64,000 nt of DNA from Methylosinus sp. C49 (GTDB lineage Bacteria > Pseudomonadota > Alphaproteobacteria > Rhizobiales > Beijerinckiaceae): positions 310,001 to 374,000 of the forward strand of contig NZ_AP022332.1 of assembly GCF_009936375.1 (NCBI RefSeq), read 5' to 3'. Both the position numbers and the translations under genes were made by a program. Shown here in pieces: positions 19,919-29,093 of this stretch (position 1 is the first letter of the stretch; the number at the start of each line of letters is the position of its first letter). Under the pieces are notes generated by a model. The model ran no database searches. It had not been told where the DNA came from and saw only the letters and a list, made by a program, of their open reading frames with translations.

Positions 19919-20042
19919 GGGCGGGACTATGGGGGCGCCTTCGGGCGAAATCAACGCGCCGCCGCGCGGCTCGGCGCTTTTCTTGCTGGGCCTCGCGCAG
20001 GCGGCCGCGGCGCCGCGGCGGGCATTCGGAGAAGCTAAGGAC

Positions 20043-20375
20043 ATGTTCACCAGGGTCTGCAAGGAGGACACTGTTTTCGAAGGGGAAATGCGTCTCGTCA
20101 TCGCAGATTCCCATTTCATCATCCTGGCCTTCGCCTTCGGCGGAGAGATCAAGGCCTTCCAAGGCGTGTGCCCACACACCAATGCGCCGCTGGACACGGC
20201 CGATTTCGACGGCGAGGTGCTGACCTGCCCGCTCCATAATTGGACGTGGGACATGCGCACCGGCGATCCGATCCATCCCCAGGAAAGCCGGCTCGCCGAA
20301 TATCCGGTCAAGATCGAGGACGGCGTCGTCTATATAGATACGGAGGGCGTCAGCCCCCTCTTCGCCGAGCGCTGA
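20043..20375 (+). CDS. Rieske [2Fe-2S] ferredoxin of toluene/alkene monooxygenase type
   Basis: A 110-residue soluble Rieske protein. The cluster ligands are in CPHTNAPL (Cys and His of box 1) and CPLHNWTWD (Cys and His of box 2), 17 residues apart. Length and C-terminal pattern (LAEYPVKIEDGVVYIDTEG) closely resemble TmoC-type ferredoxins that pass electrons to diiron monooxygenase hydroxylases. No hydroxylase, reductase or effector gene is in the window, so it is an orphan here. AAGGAC directly precedes the ATG at 20043; longer in-frame starts would run into the divergent cutA. A generic ferredoxin role is the alternative. Confidence 0.85.
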   Translation: MFTRVCKEDTVFEGEMRLVIADSHFIILAFAFGGEIKAFQGVCPHTNAPLDTADFDGEVLTCPLHNWTWDMRTGDPIHPQESRLAEYPVKIEDGVVYIDTEGVSPLFAER

Positions 20376-20452
20376 GCGCGCGGCGGCAGGACCTCGATCG
20401 GCCTCGTATGCGGGAGCGAGCGAGGTGAGTTTCACAAGCGGTTGATCTCATT

Positions 20453-20556
20453 GCGCCGAACCCTAGGTGCGGTTCGGCGCGGACAGATCGACGAGATCGG
20501 CCGTGAGCGGGCGCAGACGCGGGAAAGCAGATTCGGCTTTTGCCGAATCGGCAAAA
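20453..20556. other. Two hairpins between the ferredoxin and coiled-coil genes
   Basis: Hairpin 1 pairs GCGCCGAACC (20453-20462) with GGTTCGGCGC (20471-20480). Hairpin 2 pairs TTTTGCCG (20538-20545) with CGGCAAAA (20549-20556) around a 3-nt loop. The first may act as a factor-aided terminator for the ferredoxin gene. The second resembles a short terminator or operator upstream of the coiled-coil gene. Function is not shown by sequence. Confidence 0.4.
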
Positions 20557-20608
20557 TTCTCTATGTTTCGCGCCGGATGCGTCTCTAGGCCACGAAGAGA
20601 GGTAGGAG

Positions 20609-21280
20609 ATGAACCTGTCCGAACAGCCCCCCGTCGCCGAGGAGGCGTCGAACGGCGTCGAAGCCGTGAGCCTGGATGCGCAGCTCGAGGCGGTGACAGC
20701 CGAGCGCGATCGTCACGCCAGGGACAAGATCGAGCTCATCACCAAGGCGAGCGCCTTGGCGAAGGAGCTGGAGGCCGCCCGCGCCGAGCTCTCCGCGGCG
20801 GTGGAAGAGAAGGCGAAGGCCGTCGCCGCCGCCATCGCCGAGCATGAGGGCGTCATCGCGCATCGCGATCGGCTGAGCGCCGAGCTGGACGCTTTGCGCG
20901 CCGAGCTCTCCGCCGCCCATGGAGCCAAGGAGAAAGCCGCCGTGCTCGCCGCGCAGGCGGGCGCGGAGATCGCCCATTTGAAGGACCGGCTCACCGCCGC
21001 TGGCTCGCCCGATCCGCTCGTCGTGCTCGCCGATTATGCGCAGGAGAAGCTGAAGCTCGCCGTCGCCTGGACGCGCTCCAAAATCCCGGAGGGCCATGCG
21101 GCGCTGCCCTGGTTCGACCGTATCGTCGAGGGCGTGGCCACGGCCGGCCGGCTGACCGCCGATTTCCTGCGCTGGCTCGCGCCGCGCCTGGTCGAGGCCT
21201 ATCAATGGGCCAAGCCCCGCGCGCTGGAACTCTACGCCAAGGCGAAGAGCGAGATCGAGACGCGCTTGAAGCAGAGCTGA
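20609..21280 (+). CDS. Coiled-coil protein of unknown function
   Basis: A 223-residue protein. Residues about 18-135 form a continuous heptad-rich coiled coil (ELITKASALAKELEAARAEL, KEKAAVLAAQAGAEIAHLKD). It is followed by a C-terminal region of about 85 residues that is helical and aromatic (WTRSKIPEGHAALPWFDRIV, LRWLAPRLVEAYQWAKPRAL). No signal peptide or clear membrane segment is seen. AGGTAGGAG precedes the ATG well. I do not recognise a named family; a structural or scaffolding role is plausible. A strong intrinsic terminator follows, so it is probably monocistronic. Confidence 0.75.
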   Translation: MNLSEQPPVAEEASNGVEAVSLDAQLEAVTAERDRHARDKIELITKASALAKELEAARAELSAAVEEKAKAVAAAIAEHEGVIAHRDRLSAELDALRAELSAAHGAKEKAAVLAAQAGAEIAHLKDRLTAAGSPDPLVVLADYAQEKLKLAVAWTRSKIPEGHAALPWFDRIVEGVATAGRLTADFLRWLAPRLVEAYQWAKPRALELYAKAKSEIETRLKQS

Positions 21281-21303
21281 GCGCTCGGACGAAAGATATC
21301 CTC

Positions 21304-21337
21304 AAAAGGCGCGCGCCCTCGTGGCGCGCGCCTTTTT
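21304..21337 (+). terminator. Intrinsic terminator
   Basis: A 14-bp stem (AAAAGGCGCGCGCC with GGCGCGCGCCTTTT), 5-nt loop and a T-run ending at 21337. It lies 24 bp after the coiled-coil gene and about 100 bp before lepA, and it separates their transcripts. Confidence 0.85.
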
Positions 21338-21439
21338 GCGTCGGGCCGCTCCTGCGGTTTCCGGCGCGGCGGAGCAGAGCGCGGCCGCTCCTGTCAAATC
21401 CGCTTCCCTTCGCCCCCCGGCGCTGCTATCCCCGCCGCC

Positions 21440-23245
21440 ATGACGACGCGCAAAATCGACAATATCCGCAATTTCTCCATCGTCGCGCATATCGACCACG
21501 GCAAGTCGACGCTCGCCGACCGGCTGATCCAGGCGACGGGGACCGTCGCCGCGCGCGATATGGTCGAGCAGGTGCTCGATTCCATGGATATCGAGCGCGA
21601 GCGCGGCATCACCATCAAGGCGCAGACCGTGCGCCTCGACTATAAGGCCAAGGACGGCAAGGATTACGTCCTGAACCTCATGGACACGCCCGGCCATGTC
21701 GATTTCGCCTATGAGGTCTCGCGCTCGCTGAAGGCCTGCGAAGGCTCGCTGCTCGTCGTCGACGCCAGCCAGGGCGTCGAGGCGCAGACGCTCGCCAATG
21801 TCTATCAGGCGCTCGACGCCGGTCACGAGATCGTGCCCGTTCTGAACAAGATCGATCTGCCGGCGGCCGAGCCCGACCGCATCAAAGAGCAGATCGAGGA
21901 CGTCATCGGCCTCGACGCTTCCGACGCCGTACTGATTTCCGCCAAGACCGGCATCGGCATTCCCGATGTGCTGGAGGCGATCGTCACCCGCCTGCCGCCG
22001 CCGCAGGGCGATGATGAGGCGCCGCTCAAGGCGATGCTGGTCGATTCTTGGTACGACGCCTATCTCGGCGTGGTCGTGCTGGTGCGCGTCATCGACGGGC
22101 GCATGCGCAAGGGTCAGAAGATTCTGATGATGGGCACAAACGCCCACTATGAGATCGACAAGATCGGCGTGTTCAAGCCGAAGATGCTGGACGTCGCCTC
22201 GCTCGGCCCGGGCGAGGTCGGCTTCATCACCGCGCAGATCAAGCAGGTCGCCGACACGCGCGTCGGCGACACCATCACCGAAGACAAAAAGCAATGCGCT
22301 GAGCCGCTGCCGGGCTTCAAGCCGGCGCAGCCGGTGGTGTTCTGCGGCCTCTTTCCGGTGGACGCCGCCGATTTCGAGGATTTGCGCGCCGCCATCGGCA
22401 AGCTGCGCCTCAATGATGCGAGCTTTTCTTACGAGATGGAGACCTCCGCGGCGCTCGGCTTCGGCTTCCGGTGCGGCTTCTTGGGGCTGCTGCATCTCGA
22501 GATCATTCAGGAGCGTCTGCGCCGCGAGTTCGATCTCGATCTCATCGCGACGGCGCCTTCGGTCGTCTATAAGATCAAGCTGACCAATGGCGAGGAGATC
22601 GAGCTGCACAATCCGGCCGACATGCCGGATGTGGTGAAGATCGACGAGATTCTCGAGCCCTGGATCCGCGCCACCATCATGACGCCGGACGATTATCTCG
22701 GCGCTGTGCTGAAGCTCTGCCAGGATCGGCGCGGCGTGCAGGTCGATCTCAATTACGTCGGCAAGCGCGCCATGGCGGTCTACGACCTGCCGCTCAACGA
22801 AGTGGTGTTCGACTTCTACGATCGCTTGAAGTCGATCTCCAAGGGCTACGCCAGCTTCGACTATCACATCACCGATTATCGCGTCGGCGATCTCGTGAAG
22901 ATGAGCATATTGGTGAACGCCGAGCCGGTGGACGCGCTCTCCATGCTGGTGCATCGCACGCGCGCCGATTCGCGCGGGCGGCAAATGTGCGAGAAGCTCA
23001 AGGAGCTGATCCCGCCGCATATGTTCCAAGTGCCGATTCAGGCGGCGATCGGCGGCAAGATCATCGCCCGCGAGACGGTGCGCGCCTTCCGCAAGGATGT
23101 GACCGCGAAGTGCTATGGCGGCGACGCCACGCGCAAGCGCAAGCTCCTCGAGAAGCAGAAGGAAGGCAAAAAGAAGATGCGCCAGTTCGGCCGCGTGGAG
23201 ATTCCGCAGGAGGCGTTCATCGCCGCGCTGAAGATGGAGGATTGA
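21440..23245 (+). CDS. lepA: Elongation factor 4 (LepA)
   Basis: A 601-residue translational GTPase. The G domain shows G1 [11 protein letters not shown]2/switch region [12 protein letters not shown]3 DTPGHVDF and G4 NKIDLPAA. Domains II, III and V follow, with the LepA-specific C-terminal domain ending in [18 protein letters not shown] and [13 protein letters not shown]. LepA acts on ribosomes, back-translocating tRNA or aiding initiation and 30S maturation depending on the study. Length and motifs are complete. The start [19 protein letters not shown] is the standard one. Confidence 0.97.
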   Translation: MTTRKIDNIRNFSIVAHIDHGKSTLADRLIQATGTVAARDMVEQVLDSMDIERERGITIKAQTVRLDYKAKDGKDYVLNLMDTPGHVDFAYEVSRSLKACEGSLLVVDASQGVEAQTLANVYQALDAGHEIVPVLNKIDLPAAEPDRIKEQIEDVIGLDASDAVLISAKTGIGIPDVLEAIVTRLPPPQGDDEAPLKAMLVDSWYDAYLGVVVLVRVIDGRMRKGQKILMMGTNAHYEIDKIGVFKPKMLDVASLGPGEVGFITAQIKQVADTRVGDTITEDKKQCAEPLPGFKPAQPVVFCGLFPVDAADFEDLRAAIGKLRLNDASFSYEMETSAALGFGFRCGFLGLLHLEIIQERLRREFDLDLIATAPSVVYKIKLTNGEEIELHNPADMPDVVKIDEILEPWIRATIMTPDDYLGAVLKLCQDRRGVQVDLNYVGKRAMAVYDLPLNEVVFDFYDRLKSISKGYASFDYHITDYRVGDLVKMSILVNAEPVDALSMLVHRTRADSRGRQMCEKLKELIPPHMFQVPIQAAIGGKIIARETVRAFRKDVTAKCYGGDATRKRKLLEKQKEGKKKMRQFGRVEIPQEAFIAALKMED

Positions 23246-23277
23246 TCTCCGCGAGGCGGGGGCCAGAAGGCGGCGCC

Positions 23278-23329
23278 GAGCCGTCCCCTCTCCCCGCTCG
23301 CGGGGAGAGGCCGGGTGAGGGGCTCGGCG
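23278..23329. repeat. Extragenic palindrome, left copy flanking DUF559
   Basis: Contains CCTCTCCCCG (23287-23296) paired with CGGGGAGAGG (23301-23310), plus flanking CCGGGTGAGGGGCTCGGCG. It is a REP-like element. A near-identical copy in inverted orientation lies just after the DUF559 gene (23711-23760). Confidence 0.75.
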
Positions 23330-23346
23330 ATTAGCGGAGGCATTCC

Positions 23347-23709
23347 GTGCGTGGACTGCGGCTGATCGAGACTCGTCGCGCGCGCCGGCTTCGGCGGGAG
23401 GCGACCTCCGCGGAAAAGATCGTTTGGAGCCGTCTGCGAAACAGGAGCCTCGGGGGCTTCAAATTCATTCGGCAGGAGCCCATCGGCCCTTTCATCGCGG
23501 ATTTCATTTGTCGTGAGCGAAGGCTGATCGTCGAGATCGACGGCGAAACGCATTCGAGCGCGGAAGAGATCGCCGACGATGCGCGACGCACCGCCTTCCT
23601 GAGCGCACAAGGCTATCGCATCATCCGCTTCACGAACCAGGCCGTCTATGAGAATGCGGAAGCGGTCGCGGATGCAATTCTCCGCGCGCTCGACGAAGCG
23701 CCTGCCTGA
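23347..23709 (+). CDS. DUF559 (Vsr-like) endonuclease-domain protein
   Basis: A 120-residue DUF559 protein with the full family pattern: ARRLRREATSAEKIVWSRLR, then FKFIRQEPIGPFIADFICRE, LIVEIDGETHS and FLSAQGYRIIRFTN. DUF559 is related to Vsr and PD-(D/E)XK nucleases; the acidic residues in ADFICRERRLIVEIDG are the likely metal ligands, although activity is untested for most members. The start is GTG at 23347. Inverted copies of a CCTCTCCCC palindrome flank the gene on both sides, an arrangement suggesting that the gene and the palindromes moved or are maintained together. Confidence 0.85.
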   Translation: MRGLRLIETRRARRLRREATSAEKIVWSRLRNRSLGGFKFIRQEPIGPFIADFICRERRLIVEIDGETHSSAEEIADDARRTAFLSAQGYRIIRFTNQAVYENAEAVADAILRALDEAPA

Positions 23710-23710
23710 T

Positions 23711-23760
23711 CGCCCGAGCCCCTCACCCAGCCTCTCCCCGCAGGCGGGGAGAGGGGCTGG
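23711..23760. repeat. Extragenic palindrome, right copy flanking DUF559
   Basis: Reads as the reverse complement of 23278-23329 with few changes (GAGCCCCTCACCCAGCCTCT, then CCCCGCAGGCGGGGAGAGG). About 245 bp from here to the ccr start contain no gene that I can support; this stretch presumably holds the ccr promoter. Confidence 0.75.
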
Positions 23761-24007
23761 CCGCGCCCGATGTTCGGCCGGGCGGGAATCCAGGTCGGAG
23801 CCTCCGCGCGGCTAGCGCTCCAGGCGCATCACGCTCGAGCATAGGTTCGTCTATCGCGTCGAGGGCGAGAGCTTGTCGATCGCCCAGTGTCGGCGTCATT
23901 ACTAATCCCGGCCGAATATCCCTCTGTTCAGGCGAAAGCCGGCCGTATATCAATGGCGCCCTCGGCCCCGCCGCCGGCCCGATAAGAGTTCCCCGAGGAG
24001 CCAGACG

Positions 24008-25264
24008 TTGACCGAACTGAAAGACCTCTACGACATCGGCGAGATTCCGCCGCTCGGCCATGTTCCCGCCAAGATGCACGCCTGGGTCGTCCGCAAGGAG
24101 CGGCACGGACCGCCCGAGGAGTCGATGCAGCTCGAGGTGGTTCCCACCTGGGAGCTCGACAGCCATGACGTGCTCGTTCTGGTGATGGCGGCGGGCGTCA
24201 ATTACAATGGCGTCTGGGCCGCGCTCGGCCAGCCGATCTCCGTGCTCGACGTCCATAAGCTCCCCTATCACATCGCTGGCTCCGACGCCGCTGGCATCGT
24301 CTGGGCAGTCGGCTCCAAGGTGAAGCGCTGGAAGGTCGGCGACGAGGTGGTCGTCCACTGCAACCAGGACGATGGCGACGACGAGGAGTGCAACGGCGGC
24401 GACCCGATGTTCTCCGCCTCGCAGCGCATTTGGGGCTATGAGACGCCGGACGGCTCCTTCGCGCAGTTCTGCCGCGTGCAGGACCGCCAGCTCATGGAGC
24501 GCCCCAAGCACCTCACTTGGGAAGAGTCCGCCTCCTACACGCTGACGCTGGCCACCGCCTATCGCATGCTGTTCGGCCATGAGCCGCACCGGCTGAAGCC
24601 CAGCGACAATGTCCTCATCTGGGGCGCCTCGGGCGGTCTCGGCGTGTTCGGCGTGCAGCTCTGCGCGGCGGCCGGCGCCAACGCCATCGGCGTGATCTCG
24701 GACGAGAGCAAGCGCGACTATGTGCTCTCGCTCGGCGCCAAGGGCGTCATCAACCGCAAGGACTTCAAGGGCTGCTGGGGCCAGCTGCCGACGGTCAACA
24801 CGCCGGAGTTCAACGACTGGTCCAAGGCCGCCCGCAATTTCGGCAAGGCGATCTGGGACATCACCGGCAAGAAGGACGTCGACATCGTCTTCGAGCATCC
24901 GGGCGAGCAGACCTTCCCACTCTCCTGCATGGTGGTGAAGCGCGGCGGCATGGTGGTGTTCTGCGCCGGCACGACCGGCTTCAACCTCACCTTCGACGCC
25001 CGCTATGTGTGGATGCGCCAGAAGCGCATTCAGGGTTCGCATTTCGCGCATCTGAAGCAGGCGGCCGCGGCCAATCGCTTCGTCGTGGACCGTCGCGTCG
25101 ATCCCTGCCTGTCGGAAGTCTTCCCCTGGGCGAAGATCCCGCATGCGCACACGAAGATGTGGAAGAACGAGCACGCCCCCGGCAATATGGCCGTGCTGGT
25201 CAACGCCCCGACCACCGGCCTGCGCTCGCTCGAGGATGTGGTCGCGGCGTCCGGCAAGAAGTGA
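24008..25264 (+). CDS. ccr: Crotonyl-CoA carboxylase/reductase
   Basis: A 418-residue zinc-free MDR-superfamily enzyme that converts crotonyl-CoA, CO2 and NADPH to ethylmalonyl-CoA. This is the key step of the ethylmalonyl-CoA pathway used for C2 and C1 assimilation and in PHB-linked metabolism. Family features include the N-terminal EIPPLGHVPAKMHAWVVRKE, HYIAGSD-like DAAGIVWAVGSKVKRWKVGD, the NADPH-binding LIWGASGGLGVFGVQLC, and VVFCAGTTGFNLTFDARYVW. The start is TTG at 24008 with GAGGAG about 9 bp upstream. Length matches characterised Ccr. Paired stem-loops follow the gene. Confidence 0.96.
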   Translation: MTELKDLYDIGEIPPLGHVPAKMHAWVVRKERHGPPEESMQLEVVPTWELDSHDVLVLVMAAGVNYNGVWAALGQPISVLDVHKLPYHIAGSDAAGIVWAVGSKVKRWKVGDEVVVHCNQDDGDDEECNGGDPMFSASQRIWGYETPDGSFAQFCRVQDRQLMERPKHLTWEESASYTLTLATAYRMLFGHEPHRLKPSDNVLIWGASGGLGVFGVQLCAAAGANAIGVISDESKRDYVLSLGAKGVINRKDFKGCWGQLPTVNTPEFNDWSKAARNFGKAIWDITGKKDVDIVFEHPGEQTFPLSCMVVKRGGMVVFCAGTTGFNLTFDARYVWMRQKRIQGSHFAHLKQAAAANRFVVDRRVDPCLSEVFPWAKIPHAHTKMWKNEHAPGNMAVLVNAPTTGLRSLEDVVAASGKK

Positions 25265-25282
25265 CGCGCAGGCGATTAACAA

Positions 25283-25381
25283 AGAGAATCGCTCCGGTCC
25301 GATCTGAACCGCGGCGATTCTCTCGTCGAATAGGCGCTATCGGCTCTCGTTCCGCTGCGTTTGCCTCAGCGAGAGCCGATA
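25283..25381. terminator. Two stem-loops between convergent ccr and ABC-F genes
   Basis: Stem 1 pairs AGAGAATCGC (25283-25292) with GCGATTCTCT (25314-25323). Stem 2 pairs TATCGGCTCTCG (25338-25349) with CGAGAGCCGATA (25370-25381). They sit between two convergent genes and probably end transcription from both sides, though strong T-runs are lacking. Confidence 0.55.
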
Positions 25382-25415
25382 GGGGCGGGCTCCGATAGCG
25401 CGTCGCCGAGCCGCC

Positions 25416-27230
25416 TCACCCGCCGATCTCCTCCCGCTTGATCTCCAGCTCCAGCCAGCTCTCCTCAGCGGCGGCGAGCTCTTCCTCAACTTTCGCGAGG
25501 AGCCTGCCGGCTTCGGCGAATTTCGCCGGATCGCGCGCATAGAGGCCGGGATCGTCGAGGAACTTCTGCAGCTTCTCTCTCTTGCCGCGCAATTCCTCCA
25601 TTTTCGCCGGCAGCGTCGTCAGCGCATGCTGCTCGGCGAAGGAGAGGCGCGGCTTGGCGGCGGATTTCGGCCTCGGCGCGCTCGCCGCTTTCGCCTTCTC
25701 CTCGCGCGGGGCGGCGGCGGCGCTGCGCGCCTGCACGCCCTCGCCGCGCTGCGTCACCATGTCGGAATAGCCGCCGGCATATTCGATCCACCGGCCATTC
25801 CCCTCCGACATCAGCACGGAAGTGGCGACGCGATCGAGAAAATCGCGATCATGGCTGACGACGATCAGCGTGCCGGGATAATCGGCGAGCATCTCCTCCA
25901 GGAGATCGAGCGTCTCGAGATCGAGGTCGTTGGTGGGCTCGTCCAGCACCAGAAGATTTGAGGGCAGCGCCAGCGCGCGGGCCAGCAGCAGGCGCCCGCG
26001 CTCGCCACCGGAGAGCCGGCCGATCGGCGTGCGCGCCTGCTCGGTTCCGAACAGGAAGTCCTTCATATAGCCGATGACATGCTTGCGCTGGCCGTTGATC
26101 TCGACGAAGTCCGAGCCGCCGCCGGTCAGCGCGTCCTTCAATGTCGTCTGCGGATCGAGGCTGGCGCGGCTCTGATCCAGCGTCGCCATCTCGACGGAAG
26201 CGCCGAGCCGTACATGGCCGCCGTCGGGCGCCAACGTCCCCGTCAGCATTTTGATGAGCGTCGTCTTGCCCGCGCCATTGGCGCCGACAATGCCCAGCCG
26301 ATCGCCGCGCATCACCCGCGTCGAAAAATTATCGACGATGGTCCTCTCGCCGAAGGCCTTGGAAATTCCCCGCGCCTCGACCACCAGCGCGCCGGAGGTC
26401 TGCGCCTCGGCGACCTCGAGCTTTATGTCGCCCGTCGGCCCGACATGCCGGCGCCGCCGCGCGCGCATCTCGTGAAGATCGGAGAGGCGCTTCTGATTGC
26501 GCTTGCGGCGACCGGTGACGCCATGCTGCAGCCAATGCTCTTCTGCGACGATCTTGCGGTCGATCTTGTGCTGCTGCTTTTCCTCTTCCTCGAACTCGCG
26601 GTCGCGCCAGGCCTCGAAATCCTTGAAGCCGCGCGACAAATATCGCGTCCGCCCGCGATCGAGCCAGACCGTCGAGCGCGTCAAATCCTGCAGGAAGCGG
26701 CGATCATGGCTGATGATCACCATCGCCGAGCGCAGGCCGGCGAGCCGCTCCTCGAGCCAGAGAATCGCCGGCAGATCGAGATGGTTGGTGGGCTCGTCCA
26801 GCAGCAGCACGTCCGGCTCCGGCGCGAGGATGCGGGCGAGCGCGGCGCGGCGGCCCTCGCCGCCGGAGAGGCTGCGCGTATTCTCCTCGCCCGTGAGGCC
26901 GAGCTCGAGCAGCAGCGCCTTGGCGATATAGGGATCGTCGGTCGGGCCGAGGCCGTCGACCACATAATCCAGCGTCGTCGCGAATTTGGAGAGATCGGGC
27001 TCCTGCGGCAGATAGCGCAGGCTCGCGCCCGGCTGCAGGAAGCGCGTTCCCGAATCGGCCTCCACCTCGCCGGCGGCGATTCGCAGCAGGGTCGATTTGC
27101 CCGAGCCATTGCGGCCGACGAGGCACAGCCGCTCGCCGGGCGAGACGGAAAGATCGGCCGATTCGAAAAGCGGCTTGCCGCCGAGCGTCAGCCCGACATT
27201 CTGGAGCGTCAATAGAGGTGGCGGGGCCAT
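25416..27230 (-). CDS. uup: ABC-F family ATPase, Uup type
   Basis: A 604-residue soluble protein with two ABC ATPase domains and no membrane segments. Domain 1 has Walker A GRNGSGKST, signature LSGGEGRRAALARIL and LLLDEPTNHLD. Domain 2 has GANGAGKTT, LSGGERGRLLLARAL and LVLDEPTNDLD. A basic linker lies between the domains, and a C-terminal coiled coil (about residues 535-604) is typical of Uup. ABC-F proteins act on the ribosome or, for Uup, have been linked to replication/transposon precise excision. The Uup-like assignment rests on the C-terminal coiled coil. Confidence 0.85.
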   Translation of the reverse strand: MAPPPLLTLQNVGLTLGGKPLFESADLSVSPGERLCLVGRNGSGKSTLLRIAAGEVEADSGTRFLQPGASLRYLPQEPDLSKFATTLDYVVDGLGPTDDPYIAKALLLELGLTGEENTRSLSGGEGRRAALARILAPEPDVLLLDEPTNHLDLPAILWLEERLAGLRSAMVIISHDRRFLQDLTRSTVWLDRGRTRYLSRGFKDFEAWRDREFEEEEKQQHKIDRKIVAEEHWLQHGVTGRRKRNQKRLSDLHEMRARRRRHVGPTGDIKLEVAEAQTSGALVVEARGISKAFGERTIVDNFSTRVMRGDRLGIVGANGAGKTTLIKMLTGTLAPDGGHVRLGASVEMATLDQSRASLDPQTTLKDALTGGGSDFVEINGQRKHVIGYMKDFLFGTEQARTPIGRLSGGERGRLLLARALALPSNLLVLDEPTNDLDLETLDLLEEMLADYPGTLIVVSHDRDFLDRVATSVLMSEGNGRWIEYAGGYSDMVTQRGEGVQARSAAAAPREEKAKAASAPRPKSAAKPRLSFAEQHALTTLPAKMEELRGKREKLQKFLDDPGLYARDPAKFAEAGRLLAKVEEELAAAEESWLELEIKREEIGG

Positions 27231-27310
27231 GGGGTCCGATATGTCCGCGCCGGCGGGACGAGGCCGGCCCCGCGTCTTTTATCGCACTCGCCCCATAACG
27301 CCAGCCCGGC

Positions 27311-28720
27311 TCAATGGCTCTCCGCCAATGTCGAGGCCGCGCGCAGGAAGCGCGAGGGGTCGACCGGCTCGCCGTCCACCCGCACCTCATAGTGCAGATG
27401 CGGCCCGGTGGAGCGGCCCGTGGAGCCGAGCCGCCCGACCGTCTCGCCCGGAGCCACCTCCTGGCCGACGGAAACGGAAATGGCCGAGAGATGCGCATAG
27501 CGCGTGGCGAGGCCGGAGCCATGGTCGATCTCGACCATCTGCCCATAGCCGCCGCTCGGCCCGGCGTTGACGACGACGCCGCCCGCCGTGGCGCGCACGG
27601 GCGAGCCGTAATCATCGCGCAGATCGACGCCTGTATGCAGCGCAGCGCGTCCGAAGAAAGGATCGGTGCGATAGCCGAAGCCGGAAGTGGTCTCGGGCGC
27701 TCCGGCGAGCGGCTTGCGCAGCGGCACGCTGGGCAGCGCGCTGCGCAGCCCCTCGAGCGTGGCGGCGGCGGTCTCGGCGGCGCCGAGCTCGCGCTCGAAG
27801 AGATCGCTGCGCTCGGCCGGCACGAAAGGCCCGCCGGCGAAGCTCTCGGCCTGCGCCTTGGACGCGCGGCCCCTGTGAAGAAAGCGCTCGATCGGCAGGC
27901 CGGCGACATCGAAAGCGCGCCGCAGCTTGGCGGTCGCCGCCCGAATCGGCTCGACCAGCCGGCCGAGCCGCTGGGTCTGCTCGCGCTCGGCCTGATCGAG
28001 CGAGGCCTCCAAATGCTCGAGGCGCGACTGCATCGGCAGGCCGGCGTCGGCGGCGAGGCGTGGTGATTCGCTCTGCGGCGCGAGCTCCGCCGAGGCGCCG
28101 CGACGCTCGGCCGTAGATTTGGCGGGCGCGTCCTCCTCGCGTCGCAGCCGCAGCTCGAGACCCTCCGGCTGCGGCTTGTCGAAGCCGGCAAAAGGCTCCG
28201 GCCGCTCCTCTGGCGCCGGCGCATAAGCGCTGACGCCGGAAGGCAATCCTGCTGCGGGCGCGGCGACCGAAGGCGCGCGCCTCTGCGCGGTCATGCCCGC
28301 GGGAGCCGCATCCTTGGAGGCGACGCCTTCGACGAGCCGCGCCACCAGCGCCGCCCGCGTCTCCAGCTTGGCCTGGCGGGCGACCAGCGTCTGCACCTTG
28401 CTCTCGACATCGCCCTGAGCGAGGAACTGCCGGCTCGTCGCCTGATCGAGCCGCAGCCGCATGGCGGCCAGCCGATCCTCATAGGCGTAGCGCATCTGCG
28501 TCTGGCGATCGACCAGCTCCGCGAGCATGTCGTCGCGAAAAGCGAGATAGGCGGCCGCGCAAGGCGCGAGCAGCCCTGCTCCGATGAGCGCGAGGCCCGC
28601 CACGACGAGCGTCGGAGGAGAAACCTCCAGCCGCCGACGGCGCGCGGCGAGCGTGAATTCGACGACGAAGGGAAGCCGCTTTTGTCGCGGTCTGTGATCG
28701 TTGGCTTTCGGCATGCGCAT
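27311..28720 (-). CDS. M23 family metallopeptidase, membrane anchored
   Basis: A 469-residue protein with a short basic cytoplasmic N-terminus and one transmembrane segment (TLVVAGLALIGAGLLAPCAA). A periplasmic coiled coil of about 70 residues and a low-complexity linker follow. The C-terminal M23 LytM domain shows zinc ligands in LHTGVDLRDDYG (H, D) and HLHYE (H), with YAHLSAISVSVG between. All catalytic positions are present, so peptidoglycan endopeptidase activity is likely. The open frame continues upstream through the tRNA-Ser on the other strand, so the ATG at 28720 (or 28714) is chosen. No clear ribosome-binding site decides between them. Confidence 0.85.
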   Translation of the reverse strand: MRMPKANDHRPRQKRLPFVVEFTLAARRRRLEVSPPTLVVAGLALIGAGLLAPCAAAYLAFRDDMLAELVDRQTQMRYAYEDRLAAMRLRLDQATSRQFLAQGDVESKVQTLVARQAKLETRAALVARLVEGVASKDAAPAGMTAQRRAPSVAAPAAGLPSGVSAYAPAPEERPEPFAGFDKPQPEGLELRLRREEDAPAKSTAERRGASAELAPQSESPRLAADAGLPMQSRLEHLEASLDQAEREQTQRLGRLVEPIRAATAKLRRAFDVAGLPIERFLHRGRASKAQAESFAGGPFVPAERSDLFERELGAAETAAATLEGLRSALPSVPLRKPLAGAPETTSGFGYRTDPFFGRAALHTGVDLRDDYGSPVRATAGGVVVNAGPSGGYGQMVEIDHGSGLATRYAHLSAISVSVGQEVAPGETVGRLGSTGRSTGPHLHYEVRVDGEPVDPSRFLRAASTLAESH

Positions 28721-28935
28721 GTTCCAGAGGGCCGCCCCTGCGCGCGAGCCGCGAGCGCGCGAAAGGGAGGCCGGCGGCCTGTTACACCTCATTAAGGTTA
28801 ACGATCGGCAAATCTGCCGCGGGAGCCTCGAGCGAGGCTGGGCGAAAGGATCGCGTTTCGAGCCTTGATCGCCGAGGCGAACGCGTGCTATTGGGCGCTT
28901 CGCCGCGAGCGGGGCAAGTCCCCGCTTTCGCCCCT

Positions 28936-29025
28936 GGAGAGGTGGCTGAGTGGTTGAAAGCACCGCACTCGAAATGCGGCATACGGGCAACCGTATCGGG
29001 GGTTCAAATCCCTCCCTCTCCGCCA
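28936..29025 (+). tRNA. tRNA-Ser (anticodon CGA)
   Basis: A 90-nt class II tRNA including an encoded CCA. The acceptor arms GGAGAGG and CCTCTCC pair perfectly. The D-loop region is GGCTGAGTGGTTGAAAGC. The anticodon loop CTCGAAA sits in stem CCGCA/TGCGG. The long variable arm (ACGGGCAACCGT region) is typical of serine tRNAs, and the T-loop is GGTTCAAATCC. Its 3' end is the attachment site of the island that follows. Confidence 0.97.
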
Positions 29026-29026
29026 A
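29009..29026 (+). other. attL: 18-bp tRNA 3' end direct repeat
   Basis: TCCCTCCCTCTCCGCCAA at the 3' end of tRNA-Ser is repeated exactly at 57562-57579. It is the left boundary of the island, and the tRNA stays intact on this side. Confidence 0.85.
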
Positions 29027-29093
29027 TCTCTGGCTTTAACTGCACTTTAACAGAGAGTTGCTTAGAATTCAGGGCATTGCCACCGTCCGCTTC

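Noticed and set aside
21302-23029. 575-codon minus-strand frame opposite lepA
   Set aside because: Antisense shadow; lepA on the plus strand has all GTPase motifs.
23723-25282. 519-codon minus-strand frame opposite ccr
   Set aside because: Antisense shadow of ccr, and it would also run through the extragenic palindrome.
28721-29026. Upstream extension of the M23 peptidase frame through the tRNA
   Set aside because: It would translate the reverse strand of tRNA-Ser; no ribosome-binding site or family sequence supports it.
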